64,000 nucleotides of DNA from Alteriqipengyuania abyssalis (GCF_019857185.1 NZ_JAHWXP010000001.1:186001-250000); one strand, 5' to 3'. Numbered from the stretch's first letter, positions 18,658 to 27,907 are shown. Numbers and translations: made by a program. Notes: generated from the sequence alone by a model not told the origin.

Positions 18658-19286
18658 GGCTGGGCCTTTCGGGGCGGAAGCGCGATCTCGCTTATCTCGA
18701 GCTGACGCCCGTTCTGGCGCACCCGCGCGGGGACGGCCTTGATGCCGAATTTCTCGGTAAGCTTGCCGCCCTGGTCGAAATAGAAGCGGCGCTGGCGCGC
18801 TTTCATCAGCTCAAGCGGCGCGCCTTTCACTAGGATCAGCTTGGCATTGGCCTCTTGCCTCAGCGCCCAGGCGATCTGCGAGGGATCGTCGCCGTCGAGG
18901 AACAGGAGGTCTGAGCGCAGCTTGACGCTGTCGAGCGGATTGACCCGCGTTCCGGCCGCATGGATGAGCTCGCCTTTGGCCCCGCGGATATCGGCGGCTA
19001 GCGTGATCGTTGGATCGAAGGGCCAGCTACGGCTTTCCTGCGCGCGGATCAGGCCGGCAACCGGATCGGGCCGGTTGACCCGCGCAATGGTCCGGCGCTT
19101 CAATTCCTGGTTGAGCCGCGCTGTCACACCCGACTTTTCCATTGTGGTGAGGCGCGAATGGATCTGCTCGAGCAGGTCGCGCTCGATCACCGGAAACACC
19201 GCGCCGCGCTGGCCGTAGTCGCGCGCCTGCAAGCTGACCGGGAGCGCAGCGAGGAGAAGCGCGCCAAGCGGGAGGAGCGAGCGCAT
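18654..19286 (-). CDS. traW: type-F conjugative transfer protein TraW
   Basis: 210 aa from ATG 19286. Signal peptide (MRSLLPLGALLLAALPVSLQA), then the TraW pattern DYGQRGAVFPVIERDLLEQI near the mature N-terminus and FYFDQGGKLTEKFGIKAVPARVRQ near the C-terminus. Periplasmic partner of TrbC in pilus assembly. Its start touches the stop of the preceding signal-peptidase gene. Confidence 0.9.
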   Translation of the reverse strand: MRSLLPLGALLLAALPVSLQARDYGQRGAVFPVIERDLLEQIHSRLTTMEKSGVTARLNQELKRRTIARVNRPDPVAGLIRAQESRSWPFDPTITLAADIRGAKGELIHAAGTRVNPLDSVKLRSDLLFLDGDDPSQIAWALRQEANAKLILVKGAPLELMKARQRRFYFDQGGKLTEKFGIKAVPARVRQNGRQLEISEIALPPRKAQP

Positions 19287-19792
19287 CACAGGATCGCCCT
19301 CCCGCTGCCGAGGATCTGGCTGCGACACACGAACCCGATTTCTGCGTAGCGGCTGTCGAGCCCGCGTGGATGGCCGGTGCCGGTGTAATAGCAGCTCTCG
19401 GGGATCACACCTTGCGGACCCCGCGTGAGCGGAACGCCGAGTCGGGTGACCTTGAGCAGGCTCGCGACTTTCCTGCCGTTGATGAAGACCGCGTCGCCCT
19501 CATGGCGCACGACATCGCCCGGCATGCCCAGCACGCGCTTGCCGAACATCTGCGGTCCTCGACCGAAATGTCTTTCGACAAGTTCGCTTTGTGGCGGCTC
19601 GAAGAAAATAAGGCTGCCGCGCTGGATCGGAGCCTTCTTGTCGAGCCAGAATGCCCAGTTGGGGAGGCTCGGGCTCGCATTGATGAGGAAAGCATGGTCC
19701 TTGCTGAAGGCATCGAGCGGCGCCCAGGCGAGCGGCAGCAGGACAAGCCCCGAAAGCAGCAGCGGACGGCGCAGCGAGAGGGGAAGGATCAT
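19286..19792 (-). CDS. S26-family conjugative transfer signal peptidase (TraF/TrhF type)
   Basis: 168 aa. One N-terminal membrane segment, then the S26 motifs: candidate nucleophile Ser42 in SPSLPNWAFW and the lysine in GKRVLGMPGD. A late GHPRGLDSRYAEIGFV is the usual box E (SxDSR). Such peptidases process the pilin in RP4-like and related elements; here it probably matures TraA or another exported Tra protein. Overlaps trbI by 4 bp. Confidence 0.88.
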   Translation of the reverse strand: MILPLSLRRPLLLSGLVLLPLAWAPLDAFSKDHAFLINASPSLPNWAFWLDKKAPIQRGSLIFFEPPQSELVERHFGRGPQMFGKRVLGMPGDVVRHEGDAVFINGRKVASLLKVTRLGVPLTRGPQGVIPESCYYTGTGHPRGLDSRYAEIGFVCRSQILGSGRAIL

Positions 19793-20169
19793 GGCTGCTT
19801 CTCCCCGGCGAGCTTGTCCGCGATGCGCCGCTCGAGTTCGGGGGTTGCGTCTTCGGCAGCACCTGCGAGCACGGCTTCGGCGACGAGCACCACGCGGCCG
19901 TCGCGGCCCATCTCGGCAACTGCTGCCTCGGCGGCCTTGAGATAGGCCAGACTTGCCGCCTGGACGACCGCAGGATCGGCATCGGCGCGCGCGGCCTCCT
20001 CGACGAAGGTGCCTATGGTCTCGGCGAGCCGGACGGTGACGATCCGCTGCTTGGGGGCGCTAATGACCTGCTGGGTAAGCCATGCGCCCCACAGCAGCGC
20101 GGCAACGAGCACCGCGACGGCAAGAAGTTTCGGGCCCAGCTGGCGAAGCGGGAGGTTCAGTCTATCCAT
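19789..20169 (-). CDS. trbI: type-F conjugative transfer protein TrbI
   Basis: 126 aa from ATG 20169. One membrane segment (LLAVAVLVAALLWGAWLTQQVI) followed by the TrbI-type stretch IVTVRLAETIGTFVEEAAR. TrbI is an inner-membrane protein affecting pilus outgrowth and retraction in F. Overlaps the 135-aa membrane protein by 8 bp. The longer frame to 20283 is not supported. Confidence 0.82.
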   Translation of the reverse strand: MDRLNLPLRQLGPKLLAVAVLVAALLWGAWLTQQVISAPKQRIVTVRLAETIGTFVEEAARADADPAVVQAASLAYLKAAEAAVAEMGRDGRVVLVAEAVLAGAAEDATPELERRIADKLAGEKQP

Positions 20170-20569
20170 GGCGGGGAGCTCCTTCGGAGAGGCGGCGGTC
20201 GAGGCGGCGCAGGAAGGCCGGCAGGCGCAGCAGGGCGAGGCCGCCAGTGGCGATGAGGAAGGCGATCTGGAGGTCCTGCGCAAAGAAGCGCTGTGCGATC
20301 GGTTCGGCGGTGCGGTAGTGGTCAGCGAGATTGCCGAACTGTGCGAACAGCGCCGTGAGGTCCCAGCCGGCGATGAGCAGAAACACGAACAGCGGCAGGC
20401 CGAGGACCAGCAACAGCGTGCTCACAGCGAAGCCTGCCGCTTCGATGAGGACGAGGCAGGTGCCCTGGAACAGCGCGAGCCAGTTTACGGCGCGATGCTT
20501 TTCGCGGGCGCGTCTGACAGTCGGAAGCGGCACGCGGTCGACGAGCGTGGTGGTCTCGAGCACCATCAT
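20162..20569 (-). CDS. hypothetical membrane protein of the tra operon
   Basis: 135 aa with a ~35-residue basic N-terminus and two to three membrane segments (ACLVLIEAAGFAVSTLLLVLGLPLFVFLL-like and DLQIAFLIATGGLALLRL). It sits between traC and trbI with 4- and 8-bp overlaps, where other F-type operons carry small variable genes. I do not recognise a named family. Probably an inner-membrane accessory of the transfer apparatus. Confidence 0.7.
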   Translation of the reverse strand: MMVLETTTLVDRVPLPTVRRAREKHRAVNWLALFQGTCLVLIEAAGFAVSTLLLVLGLPLFVFLLIAGWDLTALFAQFGNLADHYRTAEPIAQRFFAQDLQIAFLIATGGLALLRLPAFLRRLDRRLSEGAPRHG

Positions 20570-23115
20570 GCGCCTCCTTCCACGCCGGCGACGAGCGCAA
20601 CCGCGCGTTCCAGCGGCATGCCGTTTTCGACATGGCGGCGGATCGCGGCATAGGTGTCGGGATCGGAGGAGAAGATCGTCGCGGACAGCGGATCGAGGAC
20701 AAGCCGCCCGACGGCTTCGACCTCGGGGCCTTTCAGGTAGATCTCACTGTATTCACTGCCCGAGCGCTTGAGGCTGCGGATCAGCGTCTCGGTGCGGTCG
20801 TCCATGTCGAGCCGCGCTTCCTTGCGGAAATCGGCGATGGTCTCGGGCTTCTGCTGGAGCACCAGCATCCAGTCGCTGTTTTCGAGCGCGGCGCGCGCGC
20901 CATCGGACTTGTAATAGTCATTCAATGACTGGGTGGCGGTCGCAAGCGCGCCGCCATATTTGCGCGCGGTGCGGGCATAGGTCTCGACAAACTCGCCCAT
21001 CGAACCGCCCTTGAGCATCGCCCAGGCCTCATCGATCAGCAGCAGTTTTTTGGTCGAACGCGACGAGCGCGTCATCGCTTGGCCGGTCATGAACATGATC
21101 GCCGAGAGCACGACGCTGCGCAGTTCCTCCCGAGATGCGAGATCGCTCATCTCGAACACGGTAAAGTCGTCCTCGAGCGCGAAACTCGCCTTGCCAGAGA
21201 AGAACCCGGCATAGCTGCCGCCGCGGCAGAAGGGCGCGATCGCGGTTGCCAAATCCTTGCCCGCCTCGTTTGCGCTCTGATGGAGTGCATGGGCGACATC
21301 GTCGATCGCTCCGCCACTGCCGAGCGCTTCCCAGACCTGCGTCACCGCGCGGTCGATGAGCCCGCGCTCGGTGTCCGAAGGCGCGGCGCTCGGCCGCGCC
21401 ATCTGGCCGACGATCGCCTTGATCATCGCGAAGCAGTCGAGGCGGTAATCCTCGTCTTGATGCGCGCGGGCGTCGTCGACCATGGAAAAGGGGTTGAGCG
21501 AAAAGCCCGAGGCGAGCGTGAACTCGACGAAGCGCCCGCCCTGCAGTTTGACCGAATGCTCGAAACTGCGCCCGTCGTCGATCACCACGACCTTGGCGCC
21601 CGCTCCCCGCAGCGCAGCGCAGAGTTCCTGCAGCAGGACCGACTTGCCCGAGCCGGACTTGCCACAGATCGCGATGTTGTGATTGCCGGCCGTGTTCTCG
21701 AAGGGCGACCAGAAGAAGGGTTGGCCGCGTCGTCCGAGAAGGAGCAAGTGCGGGATCGTCCCGCCGAGATACTCGCCCTGCAGGGGGGCGATATTGGCCG
21801 CGGTGGTCGAGAGCATGGTGCGAAAGCGCTTGAGCCGCGCAAGGTCGTGGACCAGCCCGTCGGCAAGGCTCAGCGGGAAGGCGGCGACCAGGCCCTGTAG
21901 CTGGAGGAACCGCTCGTCGGCGAGGTCCCAACCGGCGGCCTTGTAGATCGCCTTGACCGTGCGCTCGTGCGCATCGCCTTCGCCCAAGGGCGAGATGGTG
22001 GTGAGGCCGTAGAAGAGCTTGACCAGCTTCTTGCCTGCCTGGAGTTCGGCCTGGACGTGCTTCCACTCGGCCGATTGCTCGGAAAGCCTGGGCAGGAAGC
22101 GCGCGCTCCTGGTCTCCGACAGGCTGGTGGTGCGCATGAACTTGTAGCCCACGCGCGCAGATGCCGCTTCCTGGTCGGGATAGTGCAGGCACAGCATGGT
22201 CGCGGCAGGGCAGGGAAAGCGCAGCTTGTCGGTGAACATGTCGCCGATCAGCCGCGCGCATTCCCACGGCGCCCAGCGTTCGGGCGTTGAACGCACGCCG
22301 TAATGGCGCACATCGAAGCGATCGGGATAGCAGCTGCCCATCTGTGGAATACCGTCGCGGCTGCGTCCGGTCTCACGAAAGCGCTCGGTCCTGAGGATCA
22401 GCCGGTCGTCCTCGACCTCGAGTTCGATATCGCGGCGGATCGCCTGCACGTCGAGCGTGTCTTCACGGTTCCAGTGGGTGAGGTCGGGTTCGCGCGCGGT
22501 TGTCGGCGAGGTCAGCTCGTCGATCAGCGCGAGAAGTCCGGCCGGTTCGAGACGGTTCGAGACAAGACCCAGCGAATTGAGCATCCCTGCCATCCCGTCG
22601 CGGCATTCGGTGAGCTCGGCGTCGGTGACGCTTCCGGGCACGGGAACGCCGAGCGACAGTACAAGGCGGACATGGCGCGCATGAAACGGCGCATGCGCCG
22701 AGCCCGACTGCCACACGAGGTCGTAGAGGCGGTTGGTCCGCGCCTTGGCGATTGCTTCGTAGATCCCGCCTTGTTCGTAGCGCGGGCCGAACCAGGGGCC
22801 GACGATCGCGCCGATCCGGGGGGAAGCGAAGTTCAGGACCTGGAGGCAGGCGCCTTGTGGCAGGCTCTCGGAGAAGAACTGTCCAAGGATTTCGCCGGTA
22901 CGCTCATCCGCACCGATCAGCGGGGTCACTTCGAGGACGAAGCCCTTCGAGTGCGCGTTGCGGTAGAGACCCGGGCCTTCGTCGTAGACGCGGTAGGGGA
23001 GCCAGTCCGAGAGCATGTCGAGCGCGAATTGCGGACGGGCATGTTCGGCCTGCCGCGCATCGCCGAACAGGCCAGAGAGCAGCGCGTCACGCGCCGAGGC
23101 AAGCGAGAGGGTCAT
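20566..23115 (-). CDS. traC: type IV secretion ATPase TraC (VirB4 family)
   Basis: 849 aa, the usual length for F-type TraC. Walker A GKSGSGKS lies at about residue 478 and Walker B (KKLLLIDEAWAML) at about 690. The N-terminal TraC_F domain includes YRVYDEGPGLYRN and FSESLPQGACLQV. It powers pilus biogenesis at the inner membrane. Overlaps traV by 4 bp. Confidence 0.95.
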   Translation of the reverse strand: MTLSLASARDALLSGLFGDARQAEHARPQFALDMLSDWLPYRVYDEGPGLYRNAHSKGFVLEVTPLIGADERTGEILGQFFSESLPQGACLQVLNFASPRIGAIVGPWFGPRYEQGGIYEAIAKARTNRLYDLVWQSGSAHAPFHARHVRLVLSLGVPVPGSVTDAELTECRDGMAGMLNSLGLVSNRLEPAGLLALIDELTSPTTAREPDLTHWNREDTLDVQAIRRDIELEVEDDRLILRTERFRETGRSRDGIPQMGSCYPDRFDVRHYGVRSTPERWAPWECARLIGDMFTDKLRFPCPAATMLCLHYPDQEAASARVGYKFMRTTSLSETRSARFLPRLSEQSAEWKHVQAELQAGKKLVKLFYGLTTISPLGEGDAHERTVKAIYKAAGWDLADERFLQLQGLVAAFPLSLADGLVHDLARLKRFRTMLSTTAANIAPLQGEYLGGTIPHLLLLGRRGQPFFWSPFENTAGNHNIAICGKSGSGKSVLLQELCAALRGAGAKVVVIDDGRSFEHSVKLQGGRFVEFTLASGFSLNPFSMVDDARAHQDEDYRLDCFAMIKAIVGQMARPSAAPSDTERGLIDRAVTQVWEALGSGGAIDDVAHALHQSANEAGKDLATAIAPFCRGGSYAGFFSGKASFALEDDFTVFEMSDLASREELRSVVLSAIMFMTGQAMTRSSRSTKKLLLIDEAWAMLKGGSMGEFVETYARTARKYGGALATATQSLNDYYKSDGARAALENSDWMLVLQQKPETIADFRKEARLDMDDRTETLIRSLKRSGSEYSEIYLKGPEVEAVGRLVLDPLSATIFSSDPDTYAAIRRHVENGMPLERAVALVAGVEGGA

Positions 23116-23726
23116 TGGCGCTCTCCTTCGGGACCACCAGGCGAAAGGGGGTGGGGCACCCGACCGGGGGAGGGGGGACGGCCAGGTGCCCCGGTGTCCG
23201 GCGCCGAAACGCCGGGCTGCGCTTCCGGGGCCTGGGAGGGGATAACCAGGACCTCGGGCAGCTGCAGGGGAAGGGGATCAATGACAGGCGCACTCTCATT
23301 GTCTGTCGGTGGCGGCGCAGTGATGGCATCGTCGCCCGCGCGTCCGAGCGCGCGGAGCACCTCGACGGTCGAGCGCGGGGCATGCCAGCTTTCGGCGGGA
23401 TGATCGGGCAGCGCGATATGGACCACGCGCGCCTCGTGGTCCCGGCCCGCCGCGTCGCGATAGGCGGCGATGACAATCCGCAGCGACCGGGCATCCGCCT
23501 GGCGCGGGCCAGCGAGCGTAGCAAGCGGAGTGCTCTTGGTGACCGGTGTCGAGCCGTTGCCAGCTTCGCCGAGCGCCGCGCTGTCGATCAGCGTGGTGGG
23601 CGCGCAGCTGCCCTCGGGAGCGCGGCAGTCGAAGTCGCCTTTGACATTGCCGCCGAGCGTGGCGCAACCGGCGATGCCCGCGGCAAGGCTCGCAGCCGCG
23701 AATGCCCTCAAGTGTCGCGCGCTCAT
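23112..23726 (-). CDS. traV: type IV conjugative transfer lipoprotein TraV
   Basis: 204 aa from ATG 23726. Lipoprotein signal with lipobox IAGCAT, then FDCRAPEG and a second conserved Cys (SCAPTTLI), as in TraV. The C-terminal third is Pro-rich and disordered. TraV is the outer-membrane lipoprotein that joins TraK and TraB in the core complex. The longer frame to 24074 is a shadow across dsbC. Confidence 0.85.
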   Translation of the reverse strand: MSARHLRAFAAASLAAGIAGCATLGGNVKGDFDCRAPEGSCAPTTLIDSAALGEAGNGSTPVTKSTPLATLAGPRQADARSLRIVIAAYRDAAGRDHEARVVHIALPDHPAESWHAPRSTVEVLRALGRAGDDAITAPPPTDNESAPVIDPLPLQLPEVLVIPSQAPEAQPGVSAPDTGAPGRPPSPGRVPHPLSPGGPEGERQ

Positions 23727-24592
23727 TGGCCTGCTCCGGGACGCTGGTTGGCGAAGCGGTGAAGCGTCTGGGCGTCGCGGTAGCCGTGCAGCACCGCGCC
23801 ATCGCTTGCGCGCACGATCACCGGGGTTCCGGCAAAGCCGTTGGCCTCGGCAAAGGCCTCGTTGGCGTCGAGTGCGTGGATGGCCTTGCAATTGGCGGGA
23901 CGCCGCACGTGCTTGCCGGTATAGGCAGCGTGAAGCGCCGCGACCGGATTGCTGGCGCAGAGGACGCTTTCGGACAGGCGTCGGCTCGCCGCGCCGAAGA
24001 TCGAGATCGGTCTCTCCTCGACCATTACGCCCGCCTGCTCGAGTGCGCCGGTGAGCTTCTTGCAGTAGCCGCACTGGAAATCGGAGAAGACCACCAGCCG
24101 CGGACCCTTGGGATTGCCCCAGCGGATCGCGCCCTCACGAGGGAGCCGCGAGAGGTCGACCTTTGTCTTGCCCGGTGCGGGCGCGGCTTCGCTGTGCGCG
24201 GTTTCGGTACGGCCCGCTGCGCGCGCAGCTCCGGCGGCGAGCAAATCAGGATTGAGCTCGAGCAGGCGCGCCGCGGTGACGTCGCGCCGTTCTTCGAGAT
24301 CGTAGAGCCGTCCCACGAAGAGATAGCGCGCGGCTTCGTCGGTGTAGAACAGCGTCTCGCCCGAGACGACCTCGCACCACGGCGCGAAGCTTGTGCAGTC
24401 GAGCGCGTCGATCGGAGTTTTCGGGAGCCTGAGCTTGAGCGCCTGGACGACATCGCGGGCGATGGCGGCCTGCGCCGGCATGGCGGTCAGCACGGCAACG
24501 CCGCTGGTAAGGAGGGCGGCAGCGCTGGCGGCGGCGAGCGAGATGTGCGCGGCGCGGGCCTTCAGGCCCGGCCGGTGGTGGGAAAAGTTCAT
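23723..24592 (-). CDS. DsbC-like thiol:disulfide interchange protein
   Basis: 289 aa from ATG 24592. Long signal region (AAHISLAAASAAALLTSGVAVLTAMPAQA), an N-terminal dimerisation-like domain, then a thioredoxin fold with CGYC (VVFSDFQCGYCKKLTGALE) and cis-Pro (GFAGTPVIV). Periplasmic disulfide isomerase encoded between traB and traV, as in several F-like and SXT-like elements (TrbB/DsbC). Likely substrates are the Cys-rich TraN and TraU. Confidence 0.88.
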   Translation of the reverse strand: MNFSHHRPGLKARAAHISLAAASAAALLTSGVAVLTAMPAQAAIARDVVQALKLRLPKTPIDALDCTSFAPWCEVVSGETLFYTDEAARYLFVGRLYDLEERRDVTAARLLELNPDLLAAGAARAAGRTETAHSEAAPAPGKTKVDLSRLPREGAIRWGNPKGPRLVVFSDFQCGYCKKLTGALEQAGVMVEERPISIFGAASRRLSESVLCASNPVAALHAAYTGKHVRRPANCKAIHALDANEAFAEANGFAGTPVIVRASDGAVLHGYRDAQTLHRFANQRPGAGQ

Positions 24593-25884
24593 TGGTCTGT
24601 GCTCCTGACATGGACGCCGTCGAGGAAGACAATCTCGACCTGGATGCCGGTCGGCATCTCGACGACGGGTTGGTATTGTTCTGCGCGTTCGATGAGGTAT
24701 TTGCTGACCGTGTCGGCGGCTTCGCCCGCGCCTTGGCCGAAGCCGCCGGCAAGGATGTCGGTCGGCGAGAGCGCCTCGCGTTTGCCGTCGCTGCCGACTT
24801 GGCCGGCAAAGATGCCGTTGGCGTTGGCCGAAAAGCCGCGTCCGAACCCGCCGACGATCCCGGCGAGCAGCGCCTGGCTGACGAGGCTGCCTTCGCGGCT
24901 GACGACGCGGCCGCGCACGCCCGACTTTCCGGCAAAGGCGATGAACCCCTTGACCTCGCTCACCGCGAAACGCCCGCCGGGCTGGGCGCAGGTCATGCGA
25001 ACGAGCTTGACGTAGACCTTCTCGGCCGAGAGATCGCCGCGCGCCGCGCCATTGACGAGGCATCCGGTGAGGTCGGTCGTCAGTAGGCGGTTGCCCTTCA
25101 GCACCGAGCGCGCGGGGCCGGTGATGCGCAGCACCACGGGCAGCGGATCGCTCTGGCTCGTCACCCCGGTCGAGGCATCGACCCCGACGATCACCGTCGC
25201 CGGCGCGTAGCTGTTGGGCGGAAGGTAGTCGCGGCTGTCCTCAAGCAGCAGGGGCGGCACATTGGCGTCGACCTTCTTGCCTGCCGTGCCGGGCTTCTCC
25301 CCGCTGAAGCTCAAGAGGCTCGCCTTCGGCTCGGCCATGGGGCCAGCACCGGGGTCGAGGGCGGCCGCTGCAACGCCAGGTGCGCGTGGATCGAGCGGAG
25401 CAACCGGCGCGACCGGGGGATTGGCGCGCTGGGACTCGAGTTCGGAGCGCAAAGCGGCGTTCTCGGCCGAAATCGCGTCGATCGCCGCCTGGCCGTCGCT
25501 CAGCATCCGCGCGTTCTCGCCGCGCAGCGTCTCGAGTTCCTGCTCGATCGAGGCCTTGGGGAGCTGGCTCTCCTGCAGATCCTTGATCGCGCGGCCCTGC
25601 GCATCGAGCCGGTTGCCATAGGTGGCGACGAATTCGCGCTGCGAGAGGTTGCGATTGACCAGCGCACCGGTCTCGATCGTGGTCGAACCCGCGCCCTCGC
25701 CATCCTCCGCGTCGTCGCCGCCGAAGATGAACATCGAACCGGCAATGAGCGCGACCCCGCCGATGCCTGCGAGGAGCAGCTTCTGGCGCTGCGCGACGGT
25801 CTTGTTCAGGTCGCGCCGGGCTTCGGAGCGGCTTTCGTCTCGCGGCTGCTCTGCGGTAGCGGCGCCGGTATCGGTGTCGGCCAT
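24589..25884 (-). CDS. traB: type IV secretion core protein TraB (VirB10-like)
   Basis: 431 aa. One membrane segment near residue 40 (LLLAGIGGVALIAGSMFIFGG), a coiled-coil/Pro-rich linker (residues ~95-180), then a periplasmic VirB10-like domain with YAPATVIVGVDASTG and an antenna-like segment. TraB spans inner to outer membrane in the transfer channel. Starts 1 bp overlapping traK. Confidence 0.92.
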   Translation of the reverse strand: MADTDTGAATAEQPRDESRSEARRDLNKTVAQRQKLLLAGIGGVALIAGSMFIFGGDDAEDGEGAGSTTIETGALVNRNLSQREFVATYGNRLDAQGRAIKDLQESQLPKASIEQELETLRGENARMLSDGQAAIDAISAENAALRSELESQRANPPVAPVAPLDPRAPGVAAAALDPGAGPMAEPKASLLSFSGEKPGTAGKKVDANVPPLLLEDSRDYLPPNSYAPATVIVGVDASTGVTSQSDPLPVVLRITGPARSVLKGNRLLTTDLTGCLVNGAARGDLSAEKVYVKLVRMTCAQPGGRFAVSEVKGFIAFAGKSGVRGRVVSREGSLVSQALLAGIVGGFGRGFSANANGIFAGQVGSDGKREALSPTDILAGGFGQGAGEAADTVSKYLIERAEQYQPVVEMPTGIQVEIVFLDGVHVRSTDQ

Positions 25885-26639
25885 TATTCGAGCCCTCCCT
25901 TGGCAAAGACGAGGAAGGCCTGAGTGGTCTCACCGGGGGCGAGCGTGTCGCGGCCAAAGGCAAAGGCGAGCGCGCCTGCGGGAGCCTCGCGTTCGCTGGA
26001 GAGGTCGATAGGTGCCGGGCCAAGATTGCGCAGCGTGAAGGCCTGGCCGGTGAGCTCGGCGCCCTCGTATTCGGCGACCTGCTGGACCTCGAGGCTGTCG
26101 GTGCGGCGCGGGCGCGAGAGCTCGGCGCGCGCCCGGAAACCGGGGAGCACGGCATCGCTCGCCATCGCCTCGATCAGGCGGATCGCAGCCTCGTCGCGGG
26201 TCGGGGCTTGGCCCTCCCACTCGGCAGCGTCGGGCCTCGCAAGCGCGGGGTTGGTGACGAAGAGCTGGCTCGCTTCCTCGCCCTCGACCTTGCAGGCAAA
26301 CTTGTAGACATGGCCCGCGCTGCTGGTGGCAAAGAAGCTGACCTTCGCGCTCGCATATTGCAGCGGCACCGAGACATAGATGTCGCCGCGGACCGGCTCG
26401 TGGGTCACCTCGAAATCGTTGTAGGGAAAGCCGCTCGCCATCTTTGAGACATTGGCGAAGCCGTCTTCGATGAGCGCGATGCGCGTGAGTGCGCCGCGGG
26501 CGAGCACGCAATCGATAGTCGCGCCGTCGGCAGCTTCGACGAACTGGTCTGCCCGGGCTGGCGTAGCGAAAGCGCAGGTCAGGGCGGCGAGCGCAATACT
26601 TGTCGCTGCTGCCGGGAAGGGACGGGCAAGGAGACTCAT
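25884..26639 (-). CDS. traK: type-F secretion system secretin-like TraK
   Basis: 251 aa. Signal peptide (FPAAATSIALAALTCAFATPARA), then DQFVEAADGATIDCVLARGALTRIAL, typical of TraK/VirB9-like secretin domains that bind TraV and TraB. Overlaps traE by 4 bp. Confidence 0.88.
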   Translation of the reverse strand: MSLLARPFPAAATSIALAALTCAFATPARADQFVEAADGATIDCVLARGALTRIALIEDGFANVSKMASGFPYNDFEVTHEPVRGDIYVSVPLQYASAKVSFFATSSAGHVYKFACKVEGEEASQLFVTNPALARPDAAEWEGQAPTRDEAAIRLIEAMASDAVLPGFRARAELSRPRRTDSLEVQQVAEYEGAELTGQAFTLRNLGPAPIDLSSEREAPAGALAFAFGRDTLAPGETTQAFLVFAKGGLE

Positions 26640-27205
26640 AGGTCTTCCTCCTCGTTGGGGTTGGGAAGCTGGCGGAAACCTGCAAGGCCGAGACTGAGGC
26701 CGCGGCGGTTCCAGTTGAATTCGAAGCTGCGCTCCTGGCTCGCGATCACCTGTGCACCGACGAAGGTCTTGAGCGTGCCCGTGACGGTCGAGGTCAGAGT
26801 CTTTGGATCGACGCGCATCGAGGCGATGACGAAGGCCTGACTGATGTCCGAGCCGCGCTGCTCGTCGACGATCTTGACGAGCTCGGCCTTGAGATGTCCG
26901 CGCGCTGCCGGATCGGCGACCTTGAGGATCTGCTCCATCCAGTAGTCGAGGCTTTCGGGCGCGCGGTTAAGGAGCATCAGCGCGGTGTCGCGGGTGACGA
27001 GCTCGAGATAGTGCGCTTCGATCCCGCCGCTGCTGAGCGCGATCCGTTCCGACGTGATCGGCAAAAGCACGAGCGTTTCGTCGCGCGTCGCTGCCGCGCC
27101 GACCGCGAGCACGGTGGTGAGACCGAGCACGGCCGCAAGCGCCGCAAAGCGGTTGCGCTGTTTCAGATGCCGCTGCGCTTCCTCGTAGGCGAATTCGTGT
27201 TTCAT
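26636..27205 (-). CDS. traE: type IV conjugative transfer protein TraE
   Basis: 189 aa. N-terminal cytoplasmic segment, one membrane helix (FAALAAVLGLTTVLAVGAAAT), then a periplasmic TraE/VirB8-like domain (SERIALSSGGIEAHYLELVTRDTALMLLNRAP). Inner-membrane component of the pilus assembly platform. 12 bp after traL. Confidence 0.9.
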   Translation of the reverse strand: MKHEFAYEEAQRHLKQRNRFAALAAVLGLTTVLAVGAAATRDETLVLLPITSERIALSSGGIEAHYLELVTRDTALMLLNRAPESLDYWMEQILKVADPAARGHLKAELVKIVDEQRGSDISQAFVIASMRVDPKTLTSTVTGTLKTFVGAQVIASQERSFEFNWNRRGLSLGLAGFRQLPNPNEEEDL

Positions 27206-27217
27206 GGATGTGCTCCC

Positions 27218-27505
27218 TCAGCCTGCGAGCAGGCGGCAATGGGAGGGCGGCGTGGCTTTTAGCCCGAGGAAACTCCCCGGCAGGTACCAGTAGGCAGCAT
27301 GCACCAGTTTCGACCCGGCACCTGATGCCTTCGCCTTTCGAAGGGCGAACCAGGTGAGCCCGGACAGGGCTGTGCCGATGATGATGTGCTGCGCGAGGAT
27401 GCCCCAGGCGAAGGGGACGAGGAGCCCCGCGAACTCGTCGATGGTCCAGAAACCGATGAGTTCCGCATCGTCGAGCCGCCGTGGAACGAGGTATCTGTCG
27501 GCCAT
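27218..27505 (-). CDS. traL: type IV conjugative transfer protein TraL
   Basis: 95 aa. N-terminal YLVPRRLDDAELIGFWTIDE followed by two hydrophobic segments, the standard TraL pattern (VirB3-like inner-membrane protein). Between traA and traE, the expected position in F-type operons. Confidence 0.88.
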   Translation of the reverse strand: MADRYLVPRRLDDAELIGFWTIDEFAGLLVPFAWGILAQHIIIGTALSGLTWFALRKAKASGAGSKLVHAAYWYLPGSFLGLKATPPSHCRLLAG

Positions 27506-27531
27506 GCCGCCCTCCCGTCGCTAACCGCGGC

Positions 27532-27858
27532 TCAGATGACCGCAGTGACGACCGAGGTGACGATAGGCACGCCCGTGCCGACGCCGATTCCGACGCCCAC
27601 CGGCACCGCGACCTGACCGAGAGCAAACCGTCCCGAAGCGAGCGCGATCAGGCCACCGGCAAGGCTGAGGACCGTGATGATCTTGCCGCCCGAGCCTTCG
27701 AGGAAGTCGGTGAATTTCTGCAGCGCAGGGTCGAAGGTGGTGTCGGCGCCGGCATAGGCGACACCGGCGCAAGCGAGCGCGATCGCGGCAGGTAGAATAT
27801 AGTCGCGGGCACGAATGCCCTTGGCGGGTTGGCGGGGAAGGGTAATTGCCTTGGTCAT
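27532..27858 (-). CDS. traA: F-type pilin TraA
   Basis: 108 aa from ATG 27858; longer frames lack a start context. A leader of ~37 residues ends in a signal-peptidase-like site (AAIALACAGVAYAGA). The mature ~70-residue part has two hydrophobic helices separated by a short loop (ITVLSLAGGLIALASGRFALG and VAVPVGVGIGVGTGVPIVTSVVTAV), as in F pilin. First gene of the tra operon. A GTTC-N7-GTTC box and a long stem-loop lie 20-50 bp upstream. Confidence 0.85.
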   Translation of the reverse strand: MTKAITLPRQPAKGIRARDYILPAAIALACAGVAYAGADTTFDPALQKFTDFLEGSGGKIITVLSLAGGLIALASGRFALGQVAVPVGVGIGVGTGVPIVTSVVTAVI

Positions 27859-27874
27859 CGAGGAACTCCGTTTC

Positions 27875-27907
27875 GAACATGTGCAGCGATGTGTTCGCTG
27901 TATGTTC
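27875..27907 (-). promoter_or_regulatory. stem-loop in the traA leader
   Basis: Inner stem CAGCGA (27884-27889) with TCGCTG (27895-27900) around a 5-nt loop; outer stem GAACAT (27875-27880) with ATGTTC (27902-27907). One arm coincides with the GTTC-N7-GTTC box, so it may be a DNA operator rather than an RNA structure. Confidence 0.4.
27893..27907. promoter_or_regulatory. GTTC-N7-GTTC (LexA/SOS box) upstream of traA
   Basis: GTTCGCTGTATGTTC is an exact direct repeat with 7-bp spacing, 35 bp before the traA start. It shares TGTTCnCTnTATGTTC with the copy at 40519, which supports a common binding protein. Confidence 0.6.
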
